DNA of 13,932 bases from Saccoglossus kowalevskii (Eukaryota > Hemichordata > Enteropneusta > Harrimaniidae): NCBI RefSeq assembly GCF_000003605.2, contig NW_003126388.1:696095-710026 (forward strand), given 5' to 3'. Position numbers and translations under genes: made by a program. Shown here piece after piece: positions 1 to 9,104 of this stretch (its first letter is position 1; the number at the start of each line of letters is the position of its first letter). The notes under the pieces were generated by a model that had not been told where the DNA came from, ran no database searches, and saw only the letters and a list, made by a program, of their open reading frames with translations.

Positions 1-1081
1 AGGTCGACGGTGTTGATTTCCAGCAGGTGGGCTCTCGGAACAACATTGCACTATGTTTGGCATTGATTTGTCAACTGATATCGTCTCTCTTGGAGCAGCA
101 CATTTGCGTCGCCTGATCTTTTCATTACCGTCGATTGTAACGTATCCTTCACTGCAACCAACAGTAGCACATAGGTGGTAAACCCAGGGGTTTCGTTTTT
201 TGTATACATCCATCATCACGTTATGGCTCAGCTGCTCGATATCTTTCCTGTGACCGGCACCTTTTCTGTTGTCATTTTCCGTTGCTAAATTAACTTTACT
301 AGCTGTTCCATTATTTCTATACCACTTAACAATCTCCCACATAAACCACCCTTCTTCAGCCCTGTCTGACTGATGTAAGTTTCCACCAGTAATCGTCGTC
401 TTTTCTTTGTCTACGAAAATTAACAAAATTAATTAGACGCTCTTGATCCATTGCCTGGTGATTGCTGTTATACACCTCTGCTCTACTTCCAATACTGCAT
501 ATGCCGATTGCAATATTATTAGAAAAGTCTTCCAGCAACTTCCAACAGTGCAAGAAGAAATTTGAAAATAATTGCTCGTCTGGTTATCATAAAAATAGCG
601 ACCACCATTTTCTGCTTCATAGTAGCTGTGTTTGTAAGTTAATTTACAAGTTAAACAGTTCCCTGTGAATAGAAAAAAAAATATTGGTAAACATTAAACA
701 AATAACATCAATATGTTAGAAAACGACACAATGATGGTCACTGATAAATTATAATAATAATAAATATAATTATAATAGCATAATAAAATTACCTGAATAT
801 GACGCTGCTATTAATGTACCAGTAGTTGTGAAGACGTGAGGATTACTTGGTCTTGAACTGACGGACAAATAACAATTACATGTGTAACATAGTTCTATCG
901 GTGGTAGAAGGACTAGTGGCATGAAATCCTTGTCTTTGCCATCCGTAAATAACATTTTCTCCTCTGACGACGAGAAGTTGAAAATCATGGTAATGAACTT
1001 CGAGTACATTAACAAGTTGACGGCAATGGGTGGCTGATGACGCAGTGAATTCCACACACCGGTTACCCATCGGGAACCTTG
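1..1081 (-). pseudogene. CxC5/CxC6-like cysteine-cluster protein (KDZ-transposase associated), frameshifted, C-terminus beyond the left edge
   Basis: I see two minus-strand exons. The first reads LPPIELCYTCNCYLS (cysteine codons at 889-872) and then SRPSNPHVFTTTGTLIAASY, ending at a donor at 793/792. The second starts at 662 after a strong acceptor and reads NCLTCKLTYKHSYYEAENGG, YFYDNQ and FQISSCTV. It then changes frame at about 541-550 to DFSNNIAIG and SRAEVYNSNHQ, and returns to the first frame near 358-363 with AEEGWFMWEIVKWYRNNG. Further on are HLCATVGCSEGYVTIDGNEK (about 115-180), KCAAP and VQCCSESPPAGNQH at the edge. Paired cysteines around tyrosine-rich strings, then a late C/H cluster, match my memory of cysteine clusters accompanying KDZ transposases; no search was run. 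The two frame changes cancel, so this is either decay or assembly error. The 5' limit is unknown: an in-frame stop at 1084-1082 bounds the first exon. The role is probably zinc and nucleic-acid binding in a mobile element. Confidence 0.62.
663..792 (-). other. Intron of the cysteine-cluster gene
   Basis: This is a 130-bp intron on the minus strand. The donor is CAG|GTAATT at 793/792. The acceptor is a long T tract followed by CTATTCACAG, ending at 663. The upstream exon leaves one base of a codon (G) and the downstream exon begins with GG, giving a glycine codon and the join SYS-G-NCLTC. The phase match and the continuity of the cysteine-rich sequence both support the splice. Confidence 0.75.
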
Positions 1082-1284
1082 TCATATTACATTTTATCGG
1101 TAATGTTACATGCGACACGTATTTACTAACTTTTTTCCAGCGTTTCGGTGTTTTTGGTGGAAAATGCTTTAAAGCCGAAAGGAAGGAAGACGGCCGTCAC
1201 GTAAAAACCCGACATACTTGTGTAAGAATTAACTATACTTCATTCCGCATTGCGAATACATAGTCATGGAAATATTTTCCTATG

Positions 1285-1440
1285 TTCATGGAGACAATAG
1301 TAGCATTAACACATTTTACATTTTATCTATCTATTAAAGTACGTAAATAAACTTTTTATTTATACTCCACGCGGCAAGTCGTGAAAAAAAAATGCGCTAT
1401 TAAAGTTTTTAGTCCTGTTTTCATGGAGACAATAGTAGCA
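1285..1440. repeat. 21-bp exact direct repeat pair
   Basis: The 21-bp string beginning TTCATGGAGACAATAG occurs exactly at 1285-1305 and again at 1420-1440, 135 bp apart. The first copy runs straight into the left copy of the 31-bp direct repeat. This suggests a composite or partly duplicated repeat element. Confidence 0.75.
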
Positions 1441-1858
1441 GAATACAGCGTTTTATTAATGCATGTCGTAGACAGCGAACCAAATTTATTTTGTCTACGA
1501 TTGGAGCTGCTGTACGCTCTACTACAGTGACCCGATTAGTGTGGAAGTGAGCGCCGAGTAATGACTGGTGGAATAGTGTCGTTATACGAACATGGGACAA
1601 TTTTCACACCCAAAGGTCGCCGCAGAGGGCGCTTCGCCCTTGGCTAAGCGTTCGCGCATACTTCGTTAGCCCGTGCTAAGGTCTAGACCGCGTCTTAAAT
1701 TCGAATCAGATTTAACCCGTACTTAGCATTCCTTAGCCCGTGCTAAGCGTTCACGCACGTTTTCTTAGCACGGGCTAAGGAATTTGACCTCTTAGCCCGT
1801 GCTAAGGAGCTGTGCGTGAACGCAACTATTAACACATTTTACATTTTATCTATCCATT
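1305..1858. repeat. 31-bp direct repeat pair bracketing a GC-rich hairpin cluster
   Basis: The string starting ATTAACACATTTTACATTTT is present at 1305-1335 and 1828-1858 with one mismatch (CTATT versus CCATT at the end), offset by 523 bp. The sequence between differs in character from its AT-rich surroundings and includes the inverted-repeat cluster at 1641-1823. One reading is an insertion flanked by a duplicated sequence; another is two copies of the same dispersed repeat. A 31-bp target duplication would be unusually long for a DNA transposon, so the second reading is at least as likely. Confidence 0.65.
1641..1823. repeat. Hairpin cluster with four copies of a 16-bp near-palindrome
   Basis: The 16-mer CTTAGCCCGTGCTAAG is itself a hairpin (6-bp arms CTTAGC/GCTAAG, 4-base loop). 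It occurs at 1732-1747 and 1791-1806, inverted at 1764-1779, and with one change at 1665-1680. The copies at 1728-1747 and 1764-1783 form a perfect 20-bp inverted repeat with a 16-base spacer. A second pair, GCGTTCACGCAC at 1747-1758 and its reverse complement at 1812-1823, is interleaved, and a variant lies at 1648-1658. This is typical of the sub-terminal part of a MITE or other foldback element. No transposase is linked to it. Confidence 0.7.
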
Positions 1859-2215
1859 GTTACCTAGGTGTCACTATATTTACAAAGTTTATTGCACAAG
1901 CAAGACTGAGCTAATTAGGCCAGTGTGGCTGTATAATGTATTAATTATTCACATAAATCCCTTTGAATGGGAACCAATGTTGTAATGAAGTGAGTGCGTT
2001 ATGGACAAGTACAAATGTACATTAATCTTGATTCTTCCCAAATTATGCATTTAATATAAACATTTCAAATTGTTGAAAATTGTTTTTTTCTGAGCAATTG
2101 GACATTTGGCAAAAAATTTCATATGATTGAAGATGGTAGGTTGTTTTATAATCTTTATAATTCAGTGGTTATCTAACTGATAATGCTGATATTCAAATAA
2201 CTTTTTCATTTACAG

Positions 2216-2408
2216 TATTGATTCTTCTGAAGATAATGGGTCATTAGGAAGATTAATCAATGATGACCAGTTAAATCCAAACTGTAGAGTGCAAAAAATT
2301 GTTATTGAGGTCAAGCCTCACTTGTGCTTTTTTGCTCTCAGAAATATTGATGTTGGTGATGAAATAACATATGATTATGGTGGAGAGGACTTGCCCTGGC
2401 GTCAACAG
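2216..2408 (+). CDS. Exon: C-terminal half of a KMT5A-like SET domain
   Basis: The acceptor is CTTTTTCATTTACAG ending at 2215 and the donor is CAACAG|GTAGTT at 2408/2409. One base completes a split codon, then 64 codons follow. They include GSLGRLINDDQLNPNC, KPHLCFFALRNI and GDEITYDYGGEDLPWRQQ. These align by eye with the human KMT5A segments GRLINHS, PHLILIASRDI and GEELLYDYG. The Asn of the usual NHS/NHxxPN AdoMet-pocket motif and the Tyr of YDYG are kept, but the His-Ser positions are Asp-Asp. From memory, this N-D-D form is seen in related fish and invertebrate paralogues, so it need not mean decay. Confidence 0.87.
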
Positions 2409-5400
2409 GTAGTTATGGTTTTGAAAACAGTATTAAATTGTTGATGTACTGCTGTAAGCTCTCAGAGTATATGCCCATCATGCTACAATATTTCTAGGTA
2501 GATTCTAGTCTTTCCCATTCTAACCTGGGATATTTTGTAATCTGCCCCAGGGTAGATTTTGGAGCCTACCTAAATTTGCCCATGTAAAGTACTGCATTTA
2601 TATTCTCCAGATCCCTAATCATTTCAGAAACTTGGCTACACCCTAGAAACTTGGAAAGATTCTGAATGTTTTAGAATATACCTGGATATAATCATGATGA
2701 AGCATACCTTGGGTGATTGGTGGTGTTCAGAGATGTACACATTTCACTGAAAATGGTAAAAATAAACATTTTCAATGTGTCACAACTTGTTTTTTGGACA
2801 TGCCTTGGCCGTATGAAGGTTTTTCATGTTGGTTACTGATGCACATCGTTTTTTTTATGATTTTATTCAGTGTACTGGTTGGCAAATACATGTCAAGTTA
2901 TTTTTGGATTTGATAATTTTTTGCCAAAATACAGCCTTTGCATACCCTAAAAATAGTAAAAATTAACATTTTCATCAACAGTTTTTGGCTTGCCTGTAAT
3001 GAAAGTGGGTGGCAAAGTCATAGTAGAAACAAAATATCTGTCGTCCGTCATCGTTGTCTTTTTTCTTGTGGTGTAATTGCTCTAATACTATTTGTCCTAC
3101 CACTGTAAAACTTTCATATTGTAAATCAATATACTTACATGACCTGCATAGTTTTTGGAGTTGATGTGGCTAAAATTGTATTTTTGATGATATTTTTTAA
3201 ATTTTTTGAAGTGACTATGCATTTTCTATGTGTGTAATAAAGCTTGCTATATCATGACTGCTGATTTACTGTTGTGACAGCTCGGTTCAATTAGGTCAAA
3301 GTACACCAATGCCACCTCGAGCCCCCCCCCCTCCCGAATATAATTTTCTCTCCAAATTTTTTGGCTTACTGAACAATTGTTGGCTTGCCTGTAATGAAAG
3401 TGGAGGGCTAAATAATAGTGACCTGTATAGTTTTTGGAGCTGATCTGGCTAAAATTGTATTTTTGGTGATTTTATTTAAAGTCTCTATACAAAACTGTAT
3501 GAGCTCAAGTTGGTAAATCATAGTTGTGGCAAGATATCTGTTGTTGGCGCTATCATTGCCATCGTTGTATAGTTTGTCTTGTACACATCTACTAAAACCA
3601 AAAATGATTATTTCAGCCTTTTGTCGAATATAAAGCATATAATGTTCATTGTATTTCTCAATGTACAAGAACAAATTAGCATCAATATTAACTTTGCTTA
3701 TGCTATCTTATGATACAATTAATTTCAACGTAAAACTACAAAGTCACAGGATAAGCCAAAGGCTTATATTACAGTTGGCCGAGTATATTTTTTATTGGCC
3801 AAAAATGCTATCTGAAGTTTTTCCTCACTATAATTGTCCAGCCGAAATCTTTGCCATACTGGGAAATTGTTTCATAGAATTGTTTCCAATTTAACTAAAA
3901 CTAAAAAAATGATTGTGTTCAACCTTTTTAAAGCAAGAACTACCTTCAGCTCACAGTATCCCAAATGTGTGAATGCACACTAACACTTTAATATGGTGGG
4001 AAATATCTTTTTTTGCCAAATTTTTTTGATAAATGTTACTGCTAATCTCAGTGTTTACAGGGCAAGCCATTTGTAGTTTAACTATGTTTGTGTCTTTGAG
4101 ACTTGGTTGTACATGTACATGTTTTGTTACCAATGCATATTATTTTTTTTTCATTATTTAATGCAAAATACTCAACTGGCTGCTGTTGAAGTAAGATATT
4201 TGGTTGATCTTGTAATTGTCAACTTGACACTGACAAATCAGTGGCTATTTTTAGCTCTGCTCTTACTGATTGTCCATTATCTTCCGTCCGTCAACAATTA
4301 CATTATATTCTTCTTCTCCAAGACTGTAACTCTGTTTTAGATTTAATGTACAAGTTTTGGGTGGTTCTTCCTCAGATTTGTTCATTTTGTGTCAATAACT
4401 CAATGTTTTTATTTGTTGGTGAATATTTTTGGTTAAAACTGGTATTTTTGAATTCTTCTTCTCCAGAACTGCAACTCTTAATGGTTTAAAAGTTTATATG
4501 CAAGTATCTTTCGTCAGTAAGGTCATTTGTTTAATTTCATTCTGCAGACATAACCTGGGCATATTTTGAGTAATTTACTTAAAAAAGGCATGCACAAATT
4601 TTGTCATCTGGTCAAAAATGCACAAATACACCATCTTTGGTATGTGTTGTCAGATTTCCAGCTTGTTGGACTAATTATTATGCATAGTTTATTACTTGAA
4701 GAACAAATCTTAAAGTGTATGTTTGACAGCCATTTTGTTTTTGAGAAACTTAATATATATATATATATTGAGCATGCTTACATCAATTCAATTTAATACA
4801 TGTTCATGTGATATTGTACAGGTATTGTACAGTATGAGATACCAGAGTTGTTAGAATTACAGGGACCGTGCCATGGATGGCTTGTTAGTTATCACAAGGC
4901 TTGTCCATGTATTGAGTTAATCTTGTGCAATGTAGTTTGACAAATTACCCAACATTGCTTGATGTATTATGTCTCTTAATTTGTAATTGTTCATTGCAGA
5001 TCTCGCCTCATTGCAAAAAATGTTACCCAAGTCAGTCGGTAGTTATAGTAGGAAATGATTTGGGGAAATAGGTAATTTCTAATTTATTGTAATTTATAAT
5101 TTTGTTGTGAGCATGATTATAACCAAAGTGATCTGAAATGATTGGGGCACCCAGTATTATTCTTTCAAAAACACTGAAAGTGACTGGTTGTTTTTTGATC
5201 CATTCCTCAATCATCTGTAACTGATAGGGCCATGGTATTAACAATAAGAGATTGCAGATGAATAGTAAATTATGATAATATATATTCTAAAAATGAAACA
5301 TTAAAAAATTTAAGTGTCTATGTACAAAATGCATCTGTGTTGGGGAATGGTAACTCTGTACTATTTGTTCACTAGAACTTTTAAATGATGAAGATAAAGA

Positions 5401-6943
5401 TGCTGATGATGAAGATGAGGAGAAAGATGCTGCTACTGTATCTGTTGCAGGTGATTCTCAACAAAGTATCGTGCAAGACCAAGGTAATGCAGTTTTGTAT
5501 ACTTTCATCCATACAGATGCACATTCTTTGGTGATTCAATTATGGCATTTGTGGCTGGAACAGAATTGCTTTTGATATTAGTATTAATGTGGCACAGAAG
5601 TGCTTTTAATATTAATATGAAGCAAATAACACAATAGAAATACAAATTTCCAACATAACAGTACATATAAGCCTATTATTTAAAGTGCACCACCTAAACC
5701 TATTGTCTTTGACTATCAAATTAATGAGTACCCGGTACATACATACATTTGAAACAATTAATGAACATTACAGTCAGTTCAAAAAGAGTGATTTCTGGGG
5801 AATTGTGGTTTATTGTATCCAACAAAGTTTTTATACAAATTGACCTGGAACAGCAGTAATCACTGGCTGTGAAATACCAAATGCCATATCACGCACAAAA
5901 TGCGATTTAAAGTTGTATCATTTCACATATTTTAATATTTTGAAGCTTTTGAGATAAAAACTAATCTGTGTTATACTGTAACTACCACAGTTTAAATACA
6001 GTGTTCTTGAGATACCTTGGTCAAAAGTGTTTTGCAAATAACTGAAGATGCCCAAGCTTTTTGGTTGTTTCTTACTTTACCAAGCAATTGAATTTCAAAC
6101 TGAATTTTCTAATCAACTGCCTAATTACAGAATAAGATTGAATAGAATTCCATATTATTGGTCTGTGACCAACACCAGTCTATAGTTTGTTAACCGTATA
6201 CCTGCTTAGTTACCCCCTTTTGTCTGGTTGGATGGCTTTTACAATATGCATCAAAGGCAACTTTGAACATTGAACCTTGTCATACTTCCAAGGGCAGCTG
6301 ATACTGATTTATTGTGGGAGGGCCAAAAATGACTTGAGTCGCATATGATTTTGCGAAGGCAGTAAGGGTCAGTTACATTATAGCACAAATTATTTCATAT
6401 TCCAAAGGTTTCAAACTAAATTTTGGATCATTACAACTTTAAATACTGTCATCTGCAATGGCAATCAAATGTGTGTGTGTGTGTGTGTGAATACAATGTT
6501 TGCTGATTTTTTTACTGTGGTGTTGTGTATTGCACATTGAATCAACTCCCAGTGACTAAGTCAGGAATTATTACTGTAGCCGTGAACAGAATTCAGCAAA
6601 GTAGCAAACTATGAGATGATATATACGGTAGGTGCACTTTTATCAATGTCTGAATATTTCATGAAATCTTATGTTAATATTCAGTTTATCATTTTTTAAA
6701 GATAAAGAACAGCAATCCAACATTAAACCACCTTGCAAGAAACCACTGAAGAGACCATGGTCAGAATCAGAAAGACAGTCAGTAATGAAACATCTGTCAA
6801 GATACATTCTTTTGAATAAGTTACCTGGAAAGAATGTTATTGAGAAATGTATAAGTAAAGAACGGTCTCTGTCAATGAGAACTTGGAGAAACGTCAAAGA
6901 TTTTTGCAGGAATACAATGATTACTAGAAATAAGCAGTGTTAA
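2216..6943 (+). CDS. KMT5A-like SET-domain protein with a KRPW-type C-terminal domain, 3' part of the gene (four exons)
   Basis: Spliced exons 2216-2408, 5000-5030, 5376-5483 and 6702-6943 join without a frame break and give about 190 residues ending at TAA (6941-6943). In order they encode the C-terminal half of a SET domain (residues 1-64), a short Cys-His linker, an acidic segment rich in D and E, and a last domain containing KRPWSESERQS and a conserved Trp in RTWRNVK. SET proteins transfer methyl groups from S-adenosylmethionine to lysines; KMT5A itself methylates histone H4 K20. From memory, SET proteins with YDYGG-PWR and a KRPW-type tail recur in fishes and molluscs. The first half of SET, including the AdoMet-binding glycine motif, is not visible here. 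It is either upstream of the window or lost, so activity cannot be inferred. Introns are about 2.6 kb, 0.35 kb and 1.2 kb. Confidence 0.75.
2409..4999 (+). other. Intron 1 of the SET gene, repeat-rich
   Basis: This 2591-bp intron has donor GTAGTT and acceptor TTGTAATTGTTCATTGCAG. It is AT-rich with no recognisable coding exon. It holds duplicated repeat segments (2985-3008 matching 3380-3403, and 3141-3190 matching 3420-3469), a run of ten C at 3322-3331 and a TA run near 4754-4768. Phrases such as TTTTTGGTTAAAACTGGTATTTTTG resemble the repeat tract at 7740-9390. Confidence 0.6.
3141..3469. repeat. 50-bp diverged direct repeat pair inside intron 1
   Basis: Segments 3141-3190 and 3420-3469 match at 46 of 50 positions by eye. 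A second exact 24-bp pair lies close by at 2985-3008 and 3380-3403, but with a different offset (395 versus 279), so parts of a larger repeat have been shuffled or deleted rather than simply duplicated in tandem. Confidence 0.75.
5000..5030 (+). CDS. Candidate 31-nt micro-exon (Cys-His linker)
   Basis: The acceptor TTCATTGCAG ends at 4999. In the frame left by the SET exon the sequence reads ISPHCKKCYP plus one base. The donor proposed is GTCAGT at 5031. This choice is made by phase: with it the next exon gives a lysine codon and stays open. An alternative donor GTAGTT at 5039 would give a 39-nt exon ending ISPHCKKCYPSQS, but that phase runs into an immediate stop (AAC TTT TAA) in the next exon. 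CxxC after the PWR motif resembles a small metal-binding knuckle, which is inference. Confidence 0.5.
5376..5483 (+). CDS. Exon: acidic linker
   Basis: The acceptor TATTTGTTCACTAG ends at 5375 and the donor is CAAG|GTAATG at 5483/5484. After two bases of a split codon there are 35 codons, including NDEDKDADDEDEEKDAATVS, then one base left over. That leftover G joins AT of the next exon to make an aspartate codon. The low-complexity D/E run is probably a disordered linker of the sort common in chromatin proteins. The exon is short and unconserved in type, so splice signals and phase are the main support. Confidence 0.7.
5484..6701 (+). other. Intron 3 of the SET gene
   Basis: This 1218-bp intron has donor GTAATG and acceptor TTATCATTTTTTAAAG. 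It shows nothing coding that I recognise. A 20-bp TG microsatellite lies at 6470-6489. Confidence 0.6.
6470..6489. repeat. (TG)10 microsatellite
   Basis: Ten uninterrupted TG dinucleotides lie inside intron 3 of the SET gene. The tract is likely length-polymorphic between individuals. Confidence 0.95.
6702..6943 (+). CDS. Terminal exon: KRPW-type C-terminal domain
   Basis: The exon starts after AAAG at 6701 with two bases completing an aspartate codon, followed by 79 codons and TAA. Visible motifs are KPLKRPWSESERQSVMKHL, then LNKLPGKNVIEKC, then SLSMRTWRNVKDFCRNTM. From memory this matches a small helical domain (K-R-P-W-S/T-x-x-E, P-G-K, and a late W-x-x-I/V-K) found at the C-terminus of many fish, amphioxus and mollusc proteins, some of them SET proteins and some linked to mobile elements. 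Its biochemical role is not known to me. A Cys I would expect after PGK appears to be replaced, leaving only the second one. An ATG upstream at 6671 lies in the intron and is not the start. Confidence 0.82.
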
Positions 6944-7180
6944 AGTTGTATTAGGAGCAAATCATTCTCTATTTGTTAGCTTACATGGGTTCACATTACC
7001 GATATTTTATCAACATTATCAACATGTATGCATAATGAGAAATCAGTCAATAACTGTGCCCTAACCACGGGCGAAATATGCGCATTTATTTGGTAAAATA
7101 TTCAAAGGCAAATGTGGGTACTTGTATATTTTCTATCCATGTACTTTGGGTTTACGGAGTAAGCATCCCATTTACCGATG

Positions 7181-7186
7181 AATAAA
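7181..7186 (+). promoter_or_regulatory. Polyadenylation signal AATAAA
   Basis: This canonical hexamer lies 238 bp after the SET-KRPW stop codon. It is the first perfect AATAAA that I see downstream, so the 3' untranslated region would be about 250-270 bases. Confidence 0.55.
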
Positions 7187-7336
7187 ATTCTGTGTTTCCG
7201 GTAACCCACCAACTCAAATTTGTGCAGAGTTAAAAAGTTTTTTTTTATACAAATTAGCTGCAACATTTTTTTTATGCAAATGAGACATGTTTTGTTACAT
7301 TCAGCAGTCACAACTATTCTGTGTTCAAAAAATCAT

Positions 7337-7638
7337 TACACTGCTGGTCATTTAACTGTAGATTTAGTAGTTTGGAACTTTCCCAGTACCACTAACGATA
7401 GTAAATCATTCAATATCTTCTTAATCGATGTTAATCATAATTCCTGGCTATGACATAATAATAAGCTTGTGCACAATGGTATACTAATAACTGAACTACA
7501 CTGAGAGTTTCATACTCTGGCAGAGTTCATAACACTGGTAGAGCCTTTGAAGTGTTGCAGTGAGTTTTGTACCACAAAGCAGACAGCGGGTGGTTGTTCA
7601 AAACTACCAAACTCTACGGTTAAATGACCAGAGGTGTA
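7337..7638. repeat. Imperfect inverted repeat of about 42 bp (MITE-like)
   Basis: The left arm 7337-7378 includes CTGGTCATTTAACTGTAGAT. The reverse complement of the right arm 7596-7638 includes CTGGTCATTTAACCGTAGAG and continues with similar TTTGGTAGTTTTGAAC. About 217 bases separate the arms, and a few mismatches plus a one-base gap are visible. Terminal inverted repeats around a short non-coding core fit a MITE. Flanking target duplications are not obvious. Confidence 0.6.
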
Positions 7639-7967
7639 TCTTCTAAAATGATCTAAAGCTGATTCTATCATGTAAAAAAAATGATTGTTTAAAATATGAG
7701 ATATAGAAAAAATAAATCTAATTAACCTACCCAAAATTTTTACCTTGCCCCTAAGGAAAGGCTGAGTATTGGGGTAAGTTTGTCTGTTGTTTAAGTCGTT
7801 GGTAAACTATTCTTTTATCTTCAATAACTCAAGTGACTTTAATCTGATCTTCTTCAAACGCAAAATTTTCATCAACCTTTTCTTCTAAACCATGTCTTAG
7901 AACGCTTTCATATTTTATATGTAGGTTCCTCAGGTAGTTCTATGAGATACATTTCTTTGTTTTTTGA

Positions 7968-8798
7968 GTCAAAATTGATATTTTTGACTGTTTATTCAAA
8001 ACTACAAAAGTATCTTGGATGGTTTTCTCTCATATTTGTTCATTTCAAGTCCAAGTCTCAAAATCTCTATTGTTCATCCCCGTTTGAATAAAGTTCGAAA
8101 ACATGTTAGTTACTGATGCATGATATTTTGACGTTTGATTCAAAATGACTGATTGGTGGCCATTTTGTTTCTGTGTTTTTTGAGTTGTTTTTTGGCACAA
8201 TTTGGTTGATTACATTGTATGTTGATTGTACATGTCGGTTTCCTGGTTTTTGATGGAAATGCAGCCAATTATGACTTTTCAACTGATATGGATCTGTGTT
8301 GGAAGAGTTTTATTAAAGCTTGATGCAACAACAATGCCATGACTATTGATATAACAAACAATTCATCATCTCAAACATAATTTACCTGTCAAAGAATTTA
8401 ACCAAGTGCACATAAATTTGTTTTAATTTCATGTACGATCTATCTTTTTCTTGGCTATGTCTCATGATGAGCATAAAAAAATCTTTGTTCAACAATTGAA
8501 CGGGGGCTATGCTATTTTCAATGACTTGTTGATGAATATTTTTGAAACTGTTCTTCAAAACCTTAAGTCCGGAAGTTTTCAAATTTGATATTCAACTGGT
8601 TTTCCATCAGATTTGTTAATTTTGCTATTATTGGTGTAAATTGTTAATGTTGACTTGTTCTTCAAAACCACAAGTCAAATATTTATAGGCAAGTAACTGG
8701 GGTCTCTGTCAGATTGTTTATTTTTTGACAAAATATCAAATCCTTTATTTTTGTTGAGTAAATTTGTCATTTTCGGTCAAAATTGATATTTTTGACTT
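7968..8798. repeat. 22-bp exact direct repeat pair
   Basis: The string starting GTCAAAATTGATATTTTTGA occurs at 7968-7989 and 8777-8798. Around each copy are similar phrases about a following run of CAAAAC. The pair marks a diverged tandem or dispersed repeat family in this tract. Confidence 0.75.
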
Positions 8799-9104
8799 TT
8801 CAAAACAAGACAGAATGCATTCAAATTTGCATGTAAATCGGGTTGCTTTCTGTCATGATTTGCTCATTGCAGTCAAAATTATTTGATTTGTTTGTTCTTT
8901 GTCAAAATCTCTATTATTGCTCGATAGCTCAGGCGTGTTGCTGTCGCATTTATTCGTCCCCGTTTGTCCTCGCCTATATCTCGGCATCCCTGGACAGATT
9001 CTTTTCAACATTTGTACATACCTAGTATCTAATCTGGGACATATGTACATGCAATATTTCAGGATTGGATAAAAGGCGACCATTTTTTTTTTGAAAAAGC
9101 AGTT

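Larger units (their letters stand above)
1085..2215. other. Stretch without a recognised gene, upstream of the first visible SET exon
   Basis: No open frame here resembles a protein family I know. I looked on the plus strand for the first half of a SET domain, which the next gene needs, and did not find it. What the stretch does hold is repeats: two 21-bp copies, a 31-bp direct repeat pair and a GC-rich hairpin cluster, each listed separately. The final 20 bases are a pyrimidine-rich splice acceptor. Confidence 0.6.

Noticed and set aside
876-1118. Minus-strand 80-codon frame overlapping the cysteine-cluster exon
   Set aside because: It is a shifted frame over the exon that carries the CYTCNCY motif; it shows no family motif of its own.
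1030-1263. Plus-strand 77-codon frame
   Set aside because: It was considered as the missing SET front half, but no SET motif is present and part of it is antisense to the cysteine-cluster exon.
2713-4796. Several 60-90 codon frames in SET intron 1
   Set aside because: They are AT-rich, hydrophobic-by-composition translations in repeat DNA without splice signals that would fit the SET exons.
6671-6701. ATG at 6671 as start of a separate 90-residue gene
   Set aside because: The first ten codons lie in the intron before a usable acceptor, and the exon phase fits the upstream acidic exon exactly.
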